DNA of 55,781 bases from SIG307 sp964609025 (GCA_964609025.1 CAZSQM010000022.1:1-55781), one strand, 5' to 3'; positions 14,164 through 23,141 are shown, counted from the stretch's first letter. Numbers and translations are program-made. Notes: generated by a model from the letters alone, not told the origin.

Positions 14164-14928
14164 ATGGAAATCATTAAAACCGAGCATATTTGTAAGAACT
14201 TCGGCGAACTGGAAGTATTAAAGGATTGCAGCCTCTCCGTAAATCAGGGCGAGGTTGTCTGCATCATCGGACCTTCCGGCGCCGGAAAGTCCACGTTTCT
14301 CCGTTCCTTAAATCACTTGGAAAAAATCAACTCCGGAAAGATATGGGTCAACGGCGTTTTACTGGACGACCGCATCGACGGCGTCAACCAGATTAAAATG
14401 ACGGCAAAGGAACGCACCGAGCATCTCATCGAAATGGGTATGGTATTCCAGCGTTTCAATCTGTTCCCGCATCTGACCGTACTGGAAAATGTTATGTTAG
14501 CGCCGATTCAGGTAAAAAAGGCAGACCCGGAGGCTACCCGCACGCTTGCCCTGGAGCTTTTGAAAAAGGTCGGTCTTTCTTCTAAGGCAGACGCCTATCC
14601 GGCAAAGCTTTCGGGCGGTCAGCAGCAGCGTGTTGCCATTGCCCGTGCCCTTGCCATGCAGCCGAAGATTATGCTCTTTGACGAGCCGACTTCCGCCCTC
14701 GACCCGGAGTTAGTCGGAGAAGTTCTTCAGGTTATGAAGGACCTTGCAAAAGAAGGTATGACGATGCTTGTGGTTACCCACGAAATGGGCTTTGCAAAGG
14801 AAGTAGCAGACCGCATCGTATTTATGTACGAGGGCGCTATTTTGGAAGTATCCACACCGGAAGAACTTTTTACCGCGCCGAAGCAGGAACGCACGAAGCA
14901 GTTCCTTCGCTCGGTATTAAACGCCTGA
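14164..14928 (+). CDS. Amino acid ABC transporter, ATP-binding protein (GlnQ/HisP type)
   Basis: The 254-aa protein has Walker A GPSGAGKST (about 39-47), Q-loop GMVFQRFNLFPH, the ABC signature LSGGQQQRVAIARAL, Walker B IMLFDEPTSALD and the switch His in VVTHEMG. It starts 10 nt after the permease stop with a TAGGAGG site in between. It powers the importer encoded immediately upstream, and may also be available to the ATPase-less permease at 18333-19010. Confidence 0.97.
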   Translation: MEIIKTEHICKNFGELEVLKDCSLSVNQGEVVCIIGPSGAGKSTFLRSLNHLEKINSGKIWVNGVLLDDRIDGVNQIKMTAKERTEHLIEMGMVFQRFNLFPHLTVLENVMLAPIQVKKADPEATRTLALELLKKVGLSSKADAYPAKLSGGQQQRVAIARALAMQPKIMLFDEPTSALDPELVGEVLQVMKDLAKEGMTMLVVTHEMGFAKEVADRIVFMYEGAILEVSTPEELFTAPKQERTKQFLRSVLNA

Positions 14929-14957
14929 TTGCATACACTTATCAAAGGCACATGAAA

Positions 14958-14996
14958 GGGGCGGCCGTCCGCGATATCATCGCAGACAGCCGCCCC
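14958..14996. terminator. GC-rich hairpin at the end of the ABC operon
   Basis: GGGGCGGC (14958-14965) pairs with GCCGCCCC (14989-14996), 30 nt after the ATPase stop. There is no clear T-run on the plus strand and a short CTTTCAT on the minus strand, so termination may be weak or bidirectional with the convergent SASP gene. Confidence 0.55.
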
Positions 14997-15047
14997 AAAG
15001 TTTACAGGCCCCTCTTTGCTTCGGACAGTTTTGGGGCTTTTGAAGGC

Positions 15048-15245
15048 TTACTCCCCTTCCTCCTGTTTTTCCTGTTTTCTTCTTCTCGCCAGGATTCCGC
15101 CGATTCTTCCGGTTTCCTTCGCGGACAAAGACCCCCAGCCACCCTGCATCACACGGTCAAACAGACCCAGTTCTTTTGCAATCTCATATTTCACCAATTC
15201 CTCCGCAGAAAGCTCCTCAAGCACAATGGGCTTCTTTTTTTTCAT
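15048..15245 (-). CDS. Small acid-soluble spore protein, alpha/beta-type (divergent clostridial form)
   Basis: The preferred start is ATG at 15245 (MKKKKPIVLEEL), 8 nt from AAGGTAGG; a GTG three codons earlier is too close to the site. The 65-aa product carries the SASP motifs LVKYEIAKELGLFDRV, a GWGSL turn and the LSAKETGRIGG motif that corresponds to the GPR-cleaved and DNA-contacting regions of alpha/beta SASPs, and it ends in a basic-acidic tail. Such proteins coat spore DNA. The MITE at 15263-15430 lies directly upstream, leaving its promoter unclear. Confidence 0.85.
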   Translation of the reverse strand: MKKKKPIVLEELSAEELVKYEIAKELGLFDRVMQGGWGSLSAKETGRIGGILARRRKQEKQEEGE

Positions 15246-15262
15246 TTCCGGCACCTACCTTT

Positions 15263-15430
15263 TGCTTCCGCTAGGGCAATCGCTTCATAAGGCTCGGGTG
15301 TCAAGACACGCCCTTCGGTTACAGACCTCTGCACAATGTTCAAGGACGCTTTCTCCGGTGCAAAGGTCCTTCGGTAGCAGAACATGTCTTGACACCCGAG
15401 CCTTATGAAGCGATTGCCCTATGCTTCCGC
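15263..15430. mobile_element. MITE A: 150-bp element with 37-bp perfect terminal inverted repeats and 9-bp target duplication
   Basis: The element runs 15272-15421. Its ends are a perfect 37-bp inverted repeat beginning TAGGGCAATCGCTTCATAAG (15272-15308 and 15385-15421), and it is flanked by the direct repeat TGCTTCCGC (15263-15271 and 15422-15430). The 76-bp centre includes a direct repeat CCTTCGGTNNCAGA and the block TTTCTCCGGTGCAAAGG shared with the element at 41266-41617. No transposase is encoded. It separates the SASP gene from yihY. Confidence 0.85.
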
Positions 15431-15467
15431 ATTATTTTCTCTTACAGTATTGCCGGAACGCGGAAAA

Positions 15468-16340
15468 TTATTCCACTCTCTTTTTCCGTTTAAAACTATC
15501 CAGAAACGCCCTCCATGCCGCCCGCACCGAAGCGTCGGAAACAATGACATTCAGTTCCGCCCCGATAAACATAATATACATACACGCATACAGCCAAATC
15601 ATACAAAGCACAATCGCGGTAAGGCTTCCGTACATTGCCGAGAAATTAGAAATGTTATCGATATAAAAGGAATACAGATAGGAAAACCCGAGCCAGCCCG
15701 CCGCAGAAAGCAGTGCTCCCGGAAGCTCATCCGCTATACGGGATTTCCGGTTCGGAATCACAAGATACACCACCAGAAAGTATGCGGTCAGCGCCAGGAA
15801 TACCGCAATCGTGCGTATGCTGATTACCAGAAACGCAGCATGCTCTAACAAAGGCACCCTGCTCTGAATATACAAATAAATCTGATTGCCGAATACCAAA
15901 AGTAAAAGCGTAACAATCAATACCACCGCAAAAATCACCGTATAAAAGGTAGAAAGGATACGAACCGCAAAATAATTTCGCGTTTCCCGGTTTCCGTACA
16001 CCTCATTCAGTCCGCGGATGATGACAAGAAAACCTTTTGAGGCTGACCAGAGCGCTGCCAGCACAGAAATCGATAACAGCGCCGTCGAGGTTTTCAAAAA
16101 AACTTCTTCTAACAGCATTATCATAAAATCATGAATCGCCGGCGGAAAAAACGATTGTATCACTGTAATCAGGTCTTCCGCTTCTATCGGCAGAAAATGC
16201 AGCAGGGTAAGTAAAAACATCAGGAACGGAATAAAGGACAAAATCACAAAAAACGCCGTCTGTGCCGCAAACGCCGACACCTTATCTTCTCTTAATTTTC
16301 TTAAAAATGCCTTTATCATATAGTAGATTGCTTTTATCAT
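15468..16340 (-). CDS. YihY/UPF0761 family membrane protein
   Basis: The start MIKAIYYMIKAF at 16340 follows AAAGGAG; the 12 codons upstream have no site. The 290-aa product has six predicted membrane helices and the family features AFAAQTAFFVILSFIPFLMF near the N-terminus and GAELNVIVSD near the C-terminus. The family is sometimes mislabelled ribonuclease BN or virulence factor BrkB; no nuclease motif is present. Its role is unknown, and in Gram-positives it is often near cell-envelope genes, as here next to a SpoIID-like gene. Confidence 0.9.
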   Translation of the reverse strand: MIKAIYYMIKAFLRKLREDKVSAFAAQTAFFVILSFIPFLMFLLTLLHFLPIEAEDLITVIQSFFPPAIHDFMIMLLEEVFLKTSTALLSISVLAALWSASKGFLVIIRGLNEVYGNRETRNYFAVRILSTFYTVIFAVVLIVTLLLLVFGNQIYLYIQSRVPLLEHAAFLVISIRTIAVFLALTAYFLVVYLVIPNRKSRIADELPGALLSAAGWLGFSYLYSFYIDNISNFSAMYGSLTAIVLCMIWLYACMYIMFIGAELNVIVSDASVRAAWRAFLDSFKRKKRVE

Positions 16341-16413
16341 ACCTTCTCCTTTCGTACCGTACGCGTCATCAGGCAAAGCGATTACCGTACTCTACTGATC
16401 TTTCTAACGGCGG

Positions 16414-18261
16414 CTACCCATAGATAAAACCTAACTCCGTTCCCGGATAATACTCTTTCATAATTTCCTCACAGGTATAGCCGTAGCGTGCCATCGCATC
16501 CGCACCGCACTGGCTCATTCCTACGCCGTGACCGTATCCGCCGCCGGTAACCAGATACCCCGTTTTTCCCTGATACGTACCCTTTTGTAAGGTAATAAAC
16601 GCGCTCGGCAGAAGCGCCGTTCCGTTGACATTCTCCCCGTTTTGACGATAAATCAAAGCATTCGCCGGTGCAAGCACCGTGCGTATATTATACTCGTTTT
16701 TTACCAGAATTACACTTTTGCTCCCTGCCACCAGAAGCTCCGTTGCAATCCCGCCGTTTCCGCGGCCATAAACGCGGATACTCTCTATTTCCCCAAGCTC
16801 CGTAATCGGCTTGCTTACAAACGCGTCCCCCTCTTTTTCATAAGTCAATATCTGCTCCGGCACTGCCTGATACCGCTGCTTTAAAGCGTTCAGAACCGTT
16901 TCGTCCAACTCCTCCAGAGAAAGAAAGGTCTGCCAGCGATACCACTCGCTTTCCGAATCATAGGTTTTCGGTTCCGTATTCGTCAAAAAGCTGCTTAAAT
17001 ACTGATCGTCCGCGTCCTCGCCCTTTACCCGGGCCTCGGAAGCTGCTTCTCCTGCTTCCCTTACGCTGTGCAGCTTTCCGGTCAGATACGGTATCTCCTT
17101 TGCATTTTCCCAGACGTCCGACGCCGAGGTCGTATGTCCGCAGGATGTGGAAAAATAATAGCACTGCGCCACCTCCCCGTCATACATCAGCACCTGCCCG
17201 TGGGTATCCTTTACCGCCAAAATCGATGCCTCGCTTTCCGCAATATTATTATACACCTGACAGGAAACGCTGTCATCTACATGTGCGCCGTATTCCGCAT
17301 AACGGTTTGCCAGAAGCTCCGTATAGGCGTAACTGCGCGCGCAGATTGCCTGTGCCTTTAACGCCTCCTTCTCAAAGCGGGACGGCATTTCGCTCGGAAG
17401 CACCGCATATAAGTATTCCTCAATCGTCAATTCATTGATTATGAGCAGCCCGTCCTCCCTGCAATCAACTTCAAGACTCCCCCGGTAAGAGGGCGTACCC
17501 TCTGCCCGTTTCACGCTTAAAAGTGTAATTTTCCCGTCCCCGGCTTCGCTCACAATCTTTTTTCTTCCGGTTTCCTCTAAAAAGGACTCCTTTGTGAAGG
17601 TACATACCGCGCCCGCTTCAAAGGTCTTTTCGTTGTCCCCGCAGGAAACCTTATAGGGTGAATCGGAGGTAATCTGCACGGAATCATGGTAAAAGCCCCG
17701 AAAGCCCTCTGTGCCGATTAAAACCCTGATTGTTTCAAGCTCGGGCTTCTCCTTTAATAACGCGGCGCATACCTTCCCGTTTTCCAAAATAAACTCATTC
17801 CCCGACGAACCGATCAGCAGCTTTTCCGACGGTTCCTCGCCGAGTCCGTCATACAGCCGGTAAAGCCGCCAGCCCTTCGCAAACTCCAGCTCCCCGTAGC
17901 CCTCTAACTCAATGCGTTCCTCATCCGCCCGTAATACCTTCGCCGTAATTTTGTCCGGTTTCAGGACAAGAGAAATAATCTGCTTCCCCTGTACGGTCAA
18001 ATCCGCCACGCAGGAGGATAAGCTTTCCTGAAGCCGCCCTTTTGTTTCCAGTTTCCGTTCCTCCCCCTCAAAAAAGAACGTAATACTGTCTTCCCCGGAA
18101 GATAAAATCCACGCATTTTTTAAGGTCTGCGGCTCTTCTGCTTCCGGCGTCGGCGTAGCTTCCGGTTTCTCCTCTCTCCCCCAAAAATGACTCTGCTTTA
18201 AAAAAAACAGCAGTACCGCAAAAAGAAGTACCGCCGTCAGAAAAACGATTCTCTTTTTCAT
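16414..18261 (-). CDS. SpoIID/LytB-domain protein, membrane-anchored
   Basis: The start MKKRIVFL at 18261 follows GGAGG by 5-6 nt. The 615-aa protein has an N-terminal transmembrane anchor (about 5-22), a Glu/Pro-rich linker with ATPTPEAEE, about 230 residues of unrecognised beta-rich sequence, and then the SpoIID domain. That domain is visible in IEEYLYAVLPSEMPSRF (catalytic-type Glu), ALKAQAICARSYAY, CYYFSTSCGHTTSASDVW and GYGHGVGMSQCGADAMA. SpoIID enzymes are lytic transglycosylases that cut denuded glycan strands during engulfment. This paralogue is about twice the length of SpoIID and lacks a SpoIIQ/IIIA context, so it may act in vegetative or spore wall remodelling. Confidence 0.9.
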   Translation of the reverse strand: MKKRIVFLTAVLLFAVLLFFLKQSHFWGREEKPEATPTPEAEEPQTLKNAWILSSGEDSITFFFEGEERKLETKGRLQESLSSCVADLTVQGKQIISLVLKPDKITAKVLRADEERIELEGYGELEFAKGWRLYRLYDGLGEEPSEKLLIGSSGNEFILENGKVCAALLKEKPELETIRVLIGTEGFRGFYHDSVQITSDSPYKVSCGDNEKTFEAGAVCTFTKESFLEETGRKKIVSEAGDGKITLLSVKRAEGTPSYRGSLEVDCREDGLLIINELTIEEYLYAVLPSEMPSRFEKEALKAQAICARSYAYTELLANRYAEYGAHVDDSVSCQVYNNIAESEASILAVKDTHGQVLMYDGEVAQCYYFSTSCGHTTSASDVWENAKEIPYLTGKLHSVREAGEAASEARVKGEDADDQYLSSFLTNTEPKTYDSESEWYRWQTFLSLEELDETVLNALKQRYQAVPEQILTYEKEGDAFVSKPITELGEIESIRVYGRGNGGIATELLVAGSKSVILVKNEYNIRTVLAPANALIYRQNGENVNGTALLPSAFITLQKGTYQGKTGYLVTGGGYGHGVGMSQCGADAMARYGYTCEEIMKEYYPGTELGFIYG

Positions 18262-18332
18262 AATTCCTCCGGACAATCTTTTTTATTAGCCTATGAAGCC
18301 CGAAGAAAAAATATGCTTATTGTATTTTTCTC

Positions 18333-19010
18333 TTACTCCTCTTCTTCACCGGTCAGCCGTTTCCCTGCCCATGCAAAAAACGCCTCCAGAAGAAGCTGTA
18401 ATAACAAATAAAAGAGTACCGCGCAGAACAATGCAAAAAACGGCGCGTTCGTGCGGAGTCCGTTCTGTAACAGCACCTGTGCCAAATCATTCACACCCAC
18501 CAGTCCGACAAGCGAGGACATCTGAAGCAGAATGCAGACCAGACGCTTTATCTCAAAAAGGGATTGCTCCGTTACAAAAGGCAGCAGCGCGGAAAAAAAC
18601 TCTCTCCTTGCCCTCCGGTTGACCGCAGCGCTCCGGATACTTGTTTCCTTCTTTACGGCGCGTGCCAGAATATCCGTCAGATGCCCGCCCCCGTAAATAC
18701 CAAGCACCAGCACCGCAATCAGAAACCCTCCCCGGTGCATGCCGCCAAGAAAGGTATAATACCATAAAAGCAGCGCAAGATAGACCGGCGTACCCTTGCA
18801 CAAAAACGTAACGCCGGTGCCGATTGCCCGCAGTATCTTATGCTCCGCCGTCCGCAAAAACGACAGGCCCGCCGCAAGCAGTACCCCCACACAAAGCGCC
18901 AGCACAAAAAGAAACAGTGTCAAAATACAGCCCTTGATAATTCTTAAATAAGCTCCGCCTCCGATTAAATTGTTGTATACTGCGTCATAAACATTCCGTA
19001 TGATACTCAT
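18333..19010 (-). CDS. Divergent amino acid ABC permease lacking a standard EAA loop
   Basis: The 225-aa product has about five hydrophobic helices and keeps HisM-type landmarks: the CKGTPVYLALLLWYY region (from GTPLLVQL-type motifs) and SSLVGLVGVNDLAQV (from SLLSVIGVPDL). The coupling loop, which should read EAAxALGxS, is replaced by a short basic segment (RSAAVNRRARREFFSALLPF). No ATPase gene is adjacent. It is followed upstream by an unusual solute-binding protein gene. It could borrow the GlnQ-type ATPase at 14164-14928, or it may have lost transport and serve signalling. This is inference. Confidence 0.7.
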   Translation of the reverse strand: MSIIRNVYDAVYNNLIGGGAYLRIIKGCILTLFLFVLALCVGVLLAAGLSFLRTAEHKILRAIGTGVTFLCKGTPVYLALLLWYYTFLGGMHRGGFLIAVLVLGIYGGGHLTDILARAVKKETSIRSAAVNRRARREFFSALLPFVTEQSLFEIKRLVCILLQMSSLVGLVGVNDLAQVLLQNGLRTNAPFFALFCAVLFYLLLQLLLEAFFAWAGKRLTGEEEE

Positions 19011-19106
19011 AGCCCCTCCGTTCCCCGCTGCCTCGCGGTTCTTCCAGCTTCCGTTTCCGGTAATTTCTTCCCGGTGTCTTTTCTTTTCCTTACTCTAGTG
19101 TGACGG

Positions 19107-19150
19107 CACGTTGATATTTGGCAAAATCACTTGCCTAATTACCAACGTGT
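19107..19150 (-). terminator. Two-part hairpin between binding-protein and permease genes
   Basis: CACGTTG and CAACGTG form the outer stem, and GGCAA/TTGCC the inner stem, starting right at the stop codon of the binding-protein gene on the minus strand. There is no strong T-run. It may attenuate or protect, as the hairpin in the 13.1-kb operon does. Confidence 0.5.
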
Positions 19151-20010
19151 CAGTTCATTAGCGTCAGGTAAGCATATTCCTGCATCGTATAATAGCCCTT
19201 TGTTACAAGGTAATCCTTTTCGCCGGGTGTTGTATTCCGGCTCGTCCCGTACCCGAACAGCAAATCCACCCTGCCGCTTTCCAGGGCGGTAAAGGATTCT
19301 TCCGCTGTAATCGGCACGGTAACAAAGCGATACCCGGTCCGCTTTTCCAGTTCCGCCAAAAAGGCGACGGAAAAGCCGCAGGGCGTTCCGTCCGCATCGT
19401 AGCGGTCAAGCGGCGGAATCGTCCCGGTCACCCCCACATAAAGCTTTTGTTTTCCGAAACCGCCTCTTGTTTCATATAAATCCAACGGCTCGTTGGCCTC
19501 GACATACGCCACTGTCAGCGCCTTTAGGGTGTTGTCTTCCTTCATCTCGGTAATCGCCGCGTCTAACTCGGCGCACAGCGCCTCCTCGCCCTTTCGCAGC
19601 GCCATGGCAAACTCCAGTCTGCCGCCGTCCGCAACACCGCCCGCAGTATCCTCCGGCGCCGCAAGACGCTTTAATCCTTCCTCCGTACGAAGCAGATACT
19701 CCGCCGTTACATCCGGACACCAGACGGCGTCTGCGCGGCCGCTCCTTAGCGCGTAAAGCAGCGACGGCAAATCCTTTACCGCGTGATAGCCGGACAGCTT
19801 CACCCCGAGAATCGTTTCAAACAACACCCCGGTATTCGCCTCCGGCAACCGCGCCGCAGCCACTCCCGCAAGCACCTTCCCGTCCAGCTCGTCTGTTTTT
19901 TCAAGGCCCTGCCCCCCGGCGTCCGGCCTCGCAAACCCTGCCGCCGTCAGCAGCAGTAAAAACAGCGCTGCCGCAGCGACCGTCAAAAGACTGATTTTTC
20001 TTACCCTCAT
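19150..20010 (-). CDS. Secreted SBP-family-3-like protein with lobes in swapped order
   Basis: The 286-aa protein has a signal peptide or anchor (about 5-27). Residues about 40-170 match the second lobe of family 3 binding proteins: a DGKVLAGVAA start, GYHAVKDLPSLLYALRSGRADAVWCPD, and FAMALRKGEEALCAELD plus the closing helices. Residues about 188-286 then match the first lobe (KLYVGVTGTIPPLDRYDADG, GFSVAFLAELEKRTGY, ALESGRVDLLFGYGT). In normal members the order is the reverse. It is either a circular permutation or the fused remains of two tandem domains. It is 12 nt downstream of the propeller gene, with the divergent permease next. Confidence 0.75.
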   Translation of the reverse strand: MRVRKISLLTVAAAALFLLLLTAAGFARPDAGGQGLEKTDELDGKVLAGVAAARLPEANTGVLFETILGVKLSGYHAVKDLPSLLYALRSGRADAVWCPDVTAEYLLRTEEGLKRLAAPEDTAGGVADGGRLEFAMALRKGEEALCAELDAAITEMKEDNTLKALTVAYVEANEPLDLYETRGGFGKQKLYVGVTGTIPPLDRYDADGTPCGFSVAFLAELEKRTGYRFVTVPITAEESFTALESGRVDLLFGYGTSRNTTPGEKDYLVTKGYYTMQEYAYLTLMN

Positions 20011-20022
20011 GCCAACCTCCGT

Positions 20023-21774
20023 TTACTCCACTGTAAGCCCGATAATTCTCTCATCTCTTGTGCCGACTACAATGGTATTTTCAAACACCGCCGGAGTTGC
20101 CTCAAGCGTTGTGTTTAACTCTATGGAATCCAAAAGATATCCGTTTGCGGCGTTGAACAAAAGCACCGTTCCGTCGGAGCAGCACTGCACAAGATATACC
20201 GCGCCGCTCGTTGCATACATCGTTGCCGTGGAACTCCACGCATACGCCGAAAGCTCCTGCTGCCAGACCGTTTCCCCGTTTTCGGTATTCAGAGAAATCA
20301 GAAGACCGGAGGAAAGCTTCGGGCTGCGGGATACCGAATAAATAATCTGTCCCGCAATTTCACCCTGTCCCAAAACGCCGGTTGCAAGAATGCCGCCCTC
20401 CACGCCGTCTACATTGTGACACTCAAAGGCTCTTTTCCAGACAATACTTCCGTTTGCCGCATTCAGCTTAAAAATCGCAACCTCTCCTATGGAGTGCTCG
20501 TCTATGGTAGCCTCCGTCAGTGTGGTAGCCACATAAACAAAATTACCGTCCTTTTCTTCGGAGAAAATCGGAGAGGAATTCACATCACCGTACACATCCT
20601 GCGCCCATACCATGGACATTGTATTCAAATCCAGACAGTAAAACACGCCGCCGTTATCGCCGACATAAAGATAATTTCCGTATACCGACGCCGAGTTTTC
20701 CATCCCCCAGGTAAACGCAGACTCCGTCGCTCTGGCTGTGGAATAGGTATAGTCCACCGCGTTCTCCGGCGCAACGGAAAGTGTCCCTGCCTTGCTGTCA
20801 TACCTCGTATTCAGCTTTATCGTATACAGCACGCCGTTTTCCCCCGGATAAAGCAGTGTGTCCGTCGCCGCGTCAATCACCGGCGAACTGTCATAGGCAT
20901 GGAACGTGCGGAACGCCATGTCGTCATTCGCACCGAATTCATAAAGCTTCGTTCCGTCAATCAGACTGTAAATATACGCCCTTGGGCTGACATTCTCGCC
21001 GTAAATACCGGTCTGCGCGTCCCCGGATCCAAGCACCAGCATCGGAATCCCGGTCGGATAAAGGGACGCCGTCCCCTTAAACACCATTCCGACGTGAATC
21101 GGGTCGCGGCTTTCGCTTCCGTCCTCCAAATCCAGAAAATGAATGTAGCCGTCCATCCCGGAATAAATCACTTCCACAAAGTTTTCCTTTGCTTTCTTCT
21201 CCGGGTAAAGATTCATAATCCGCTTTGTTTCCTCCGGCCACGCAATGACAAGGGGCTGCCCGGTCCAGCCGTTTCCGGACCAGTAACTCATTCCGCTCGA
21301 CTTTAACAGCTTTCCGGTGGCATAGCTCCAATATTCCTTTGAAAACCGCTCCTCCGTGACCTTGGCCATACCGTAGGAAGCCGCACTCCGGTGATAATTC
21401 CCCCGAAACGTATACAACCCGTTTACCGTTCCCGTCACTAAGTCCCCGTAAAACGAAATCGGCTCCTCTCGCACAAAGTCGGTCTTTCCTTCCGTCACCA
21501 CGTTTTCCCCGTTCTCCTCGTAACGAAGCCTTTCGGTAATCCCGAGGGCCGCGGGATCCGTCCGCTCCGTGCAATATGCCGCGCCTGCCGCACCTTTTGC
21601 CGCCTCCGGGAAATATTCCGCTTCCAAAACTCCCCGCGTTTCATGCTTCGCATTATATAAATAACGGATGCCGCCCGCCGCCGATATCTTTTTCAGCATC
21701 AGCAGCCCGCCGGCACAGACAAGCAGAAAAAGCGCAGCCGCTGCTGCAATTACTATCTTTGTCTTCTTTTTCAT
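20023..21774 (-). CDS. Membrane-anchored PQQ-type (BamB-like) beta-propeller protein
   Basis: The 583-aa protein starts MKKKTKIVIAAAAALF with a single N-terminal membrane helix (about 6-27). From about residue 115 it contains repeated beta-propeller blades with Trp-docking motifs such as GSIVWKRAF, GETVWQQEL, NTMSMVWAQDV and VYVATTL, typical of the PQQ-like fold. Enzymatic residues are not evident, so a binding or scaffold role outside the membrane is more likely. It lies 19 nt after the M14 peptidase gene and 12 nt before the SBP-like gene, in one presumed operon. Confidence 0.82.
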   Translation of the reverse strand: MKKKTKIVIAAAAALFLLVCAGGLLMLKKISAAGGIRYLYNAKHETRGVLEAEYFPEAAKGAAGAAYCTERTDPAALGITERLRYEENGENVVTEGKTDFVREEPISFYGDLVTGTVNGLYTFRGNYHRSAASYGMAKVTEERFSKEYWSYATGKLLKSSGMSYWSGNGWTGQPLVIAWPEETKRIMNLYPEKKAKENFVEVIYSGMDGYIHFLDLEDGSESRDPIHVGMVFKGTASLYPTGIPMLVLGSGDAQTGIYGENVSPRAYIYSLIDGTKLYEFGANDDMAFRTFHAYDSSPVIDAATDTLLYPGENGVLYTIKLNTRYDSKAGTLSVAPENAVDYTYSTARATESAFTWGMENSASVYGNYLYVGDNGGVFYCLDLNTMSMVWAQDVYGDVNSSPIFSEEKDGNFVYVATTLTEATIDEHSIGEVAIFKLNAANGSIVWKRAFECHNVDGVEGGILATGVLGQGEIAGQIIYSVSRSPKLSSGLLISLNTENGETVWQQELSAYAWSSTATMYATSGAVYLVQCCSDGTVLLFNAANGYLLDSIELNTTLEATPAVFENTIVVGTRDERIIGLTVE

Positions 21775-21793
21775 CCTGCCCTGCCTCCTTTTC

Positions 21794-23113
21794 TTATTTT
21801 CCGTTTTCCGAAAGTACCTGCTCCGCTACCGCCACAGGCACTTCCCTGTTCCGCTTCCAAACATCTTCAAATTCACTGATCGGAAGCGGTGCCGCCACGG
21901 TTCCGATTTCTACGGTCACCTCCGGGATTCCTTTGATTCCGACTGCCCATTCGCAGTACCCCGCTTCATCCTGTTTGTCGGTTTCGGCATACACAATACG
22001 GTAACCGGTCAATTCATGTACCGTTTCCACAAGAGAAAAGCACCGTTCCCTCAGTTCCCCTGCCTGTCCGAAATCCCAGTACAGCACCGACCCCGTTGCG
22101 TGGTAGCTGATTGCCGCCGCAACCGGCTCCCGCTCGGTCAAAGCAATGAGGAGCTGCGTTTCCGGTTCGGAAGCGGGGGCCGTTCCCTTGTAACGGTCCG
22201 CCGCCGGAGCTTTGGCTCCGGAAAACTCCTCCCAGCCGTAAGCAAAATTCCGGTTTAAGTCCACGCCGTTTGCATTTGCCTTATAACGGCGGTAAAAATA
22301 CTCTCTTGTAACTCCGGCCCCATCCCTCTCATAAAAGCTTTCCACAAGCTCCCTTAACTCCTCGGAGCGGATGCTCTCCGTTCCGAGCTGGCTGACGGAA
22401 ACGCCGTCCGGGTTCGTCATCGGTACAACCAAAAGGGCAACCTCGGAAAAAATCTCCCGATAGGTTCTGCCGCGGAATACTCCGGTATCATACTCCTTTG
22501 CATAGGTTTCCAGCTGTTCCATCACAAGCAGCGTAGTTAAGTGCTCCCTGCCGTGAATCGCCGCCTGTATCAATACTACCTTCTCCGCAGCGGGATTTCC
22601 GAACCGCACTGCCGGAATCGCCCGTCCGTCCGCGCTGTACCCCTCCCAGGTTACCGAAATAAACTCCGGATACGCACAGGAAAGTAACGCCAAATCCTCG
22701 CACAATTCCTCGTAGGTATACGGCTCCTTCAAAGTATCGACAATCTTTTCCGGTATCATACAGTCCGGCGGAAGCGTCGGAACAGGAGAAACTGCTGTCC
22801 CGGTAGCATCCTCCCCGCTTTCTCCGTTTTTATCCGCACCTTCCGCAGACCCGCTTTCTTCCTTCCCGTCTGCCGTATCCGTCCTATCGTCCTGTTCCTG
22901 TTTCCCGTTCTCCTCCGCAGTTTTGCTTTCCGCGGCAGGCGTTGTCCTGCTTCCTTCTTTTCCGGATTCCGCTCCGCCGCATCCGCAGGCCGAAACCAAA
23001 AGCGTCAGCAGTAGCAGGAACGTACCGAAACGCCGCAGTCCGCACCGGACTTCAAACGGTATTCCGTTTCGGGACTCCCCTCCCTCTTTCTGCTGTCCTT
23101 TGCATTTCTTCAT
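21794..23113 (-). CDS. M14-family zinc carboxypeptidase, lipoprotein
   Basis: The 439-aa protein has a signal peptide ending in a lipobox (LLVSAC, Cys about 43), then an acidic Ser/Glu/Asp-rich linker (about 50-115). The peptidase domain follows: Zn ligands in AIHGREHLTT (HxxE), substrate residues in GVDLNRNFAYGW, the third Zn ligand in SYHATGS, and catalytic Glu in PEVTVEIG. Gram-positive members cut gamma-D-Glu-type bonds in peptidoglycan peptides or trim peptides. Being surface-tethered next to SpoIID and binding-protein genes fits a wall-peptide role, which is inference. The ATG follows AAGGGAG by 12 nt. Confidence 0.9.
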   Translation of the reverse strand: MKKCKGQQKEGGESRNGIPFEVRCGLRRFGTFLLLLTLLVSACGCGGAESGKEGSRTTPAAESKTAEENGKQEQDDRTDTADGKEESGSAEGADKNGESGEDATGTAVSPVPTLPPDCMIPEKIVDTLKEPYTYEELCEDLALLSCAYPEFISVTWEGYSADGRAIPAVRFGNPAAEKVVLIQAAIHGREHLTTLLVMEQLETYAKEYDTGVFRGRTYREIFSEVALLVVPMTNPDGVSVSQLGTESIRSEELRELVESFYERDGAGVTREYFYRRYKANANGVDLNRNFAYGWEEFSGAKAPAADRYKGTAPASEPETQLLIALTEREPVAAAISYHATGSVLYWDFGQAGELRERCFSLVETVHELTGYRIVYAETDKQDEAGYCEWAVGIKGIPEVTVEIGTVAAPLPISEFEDVWKRNREVPVAVAEQVLSENGK

Positions 23114-23141
23114 GGCACACGAACGCTCCCTTCCGACACGC

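Noticed and set aside
15468..16340. Ribonuclease BN annotation of the YihY protein
   Set aside because: The name is a historical error for this family; only membrane helices are present and no nuclease motif.
20416..21306. Long plus-strand open frame of 296 aa opposite the propeller gene
   Set aside because: It is the antisense shadow of a well-supported gene; the composition (Arg, His and Cys rich) is not protein-like and no ribosome binding site precedes it.
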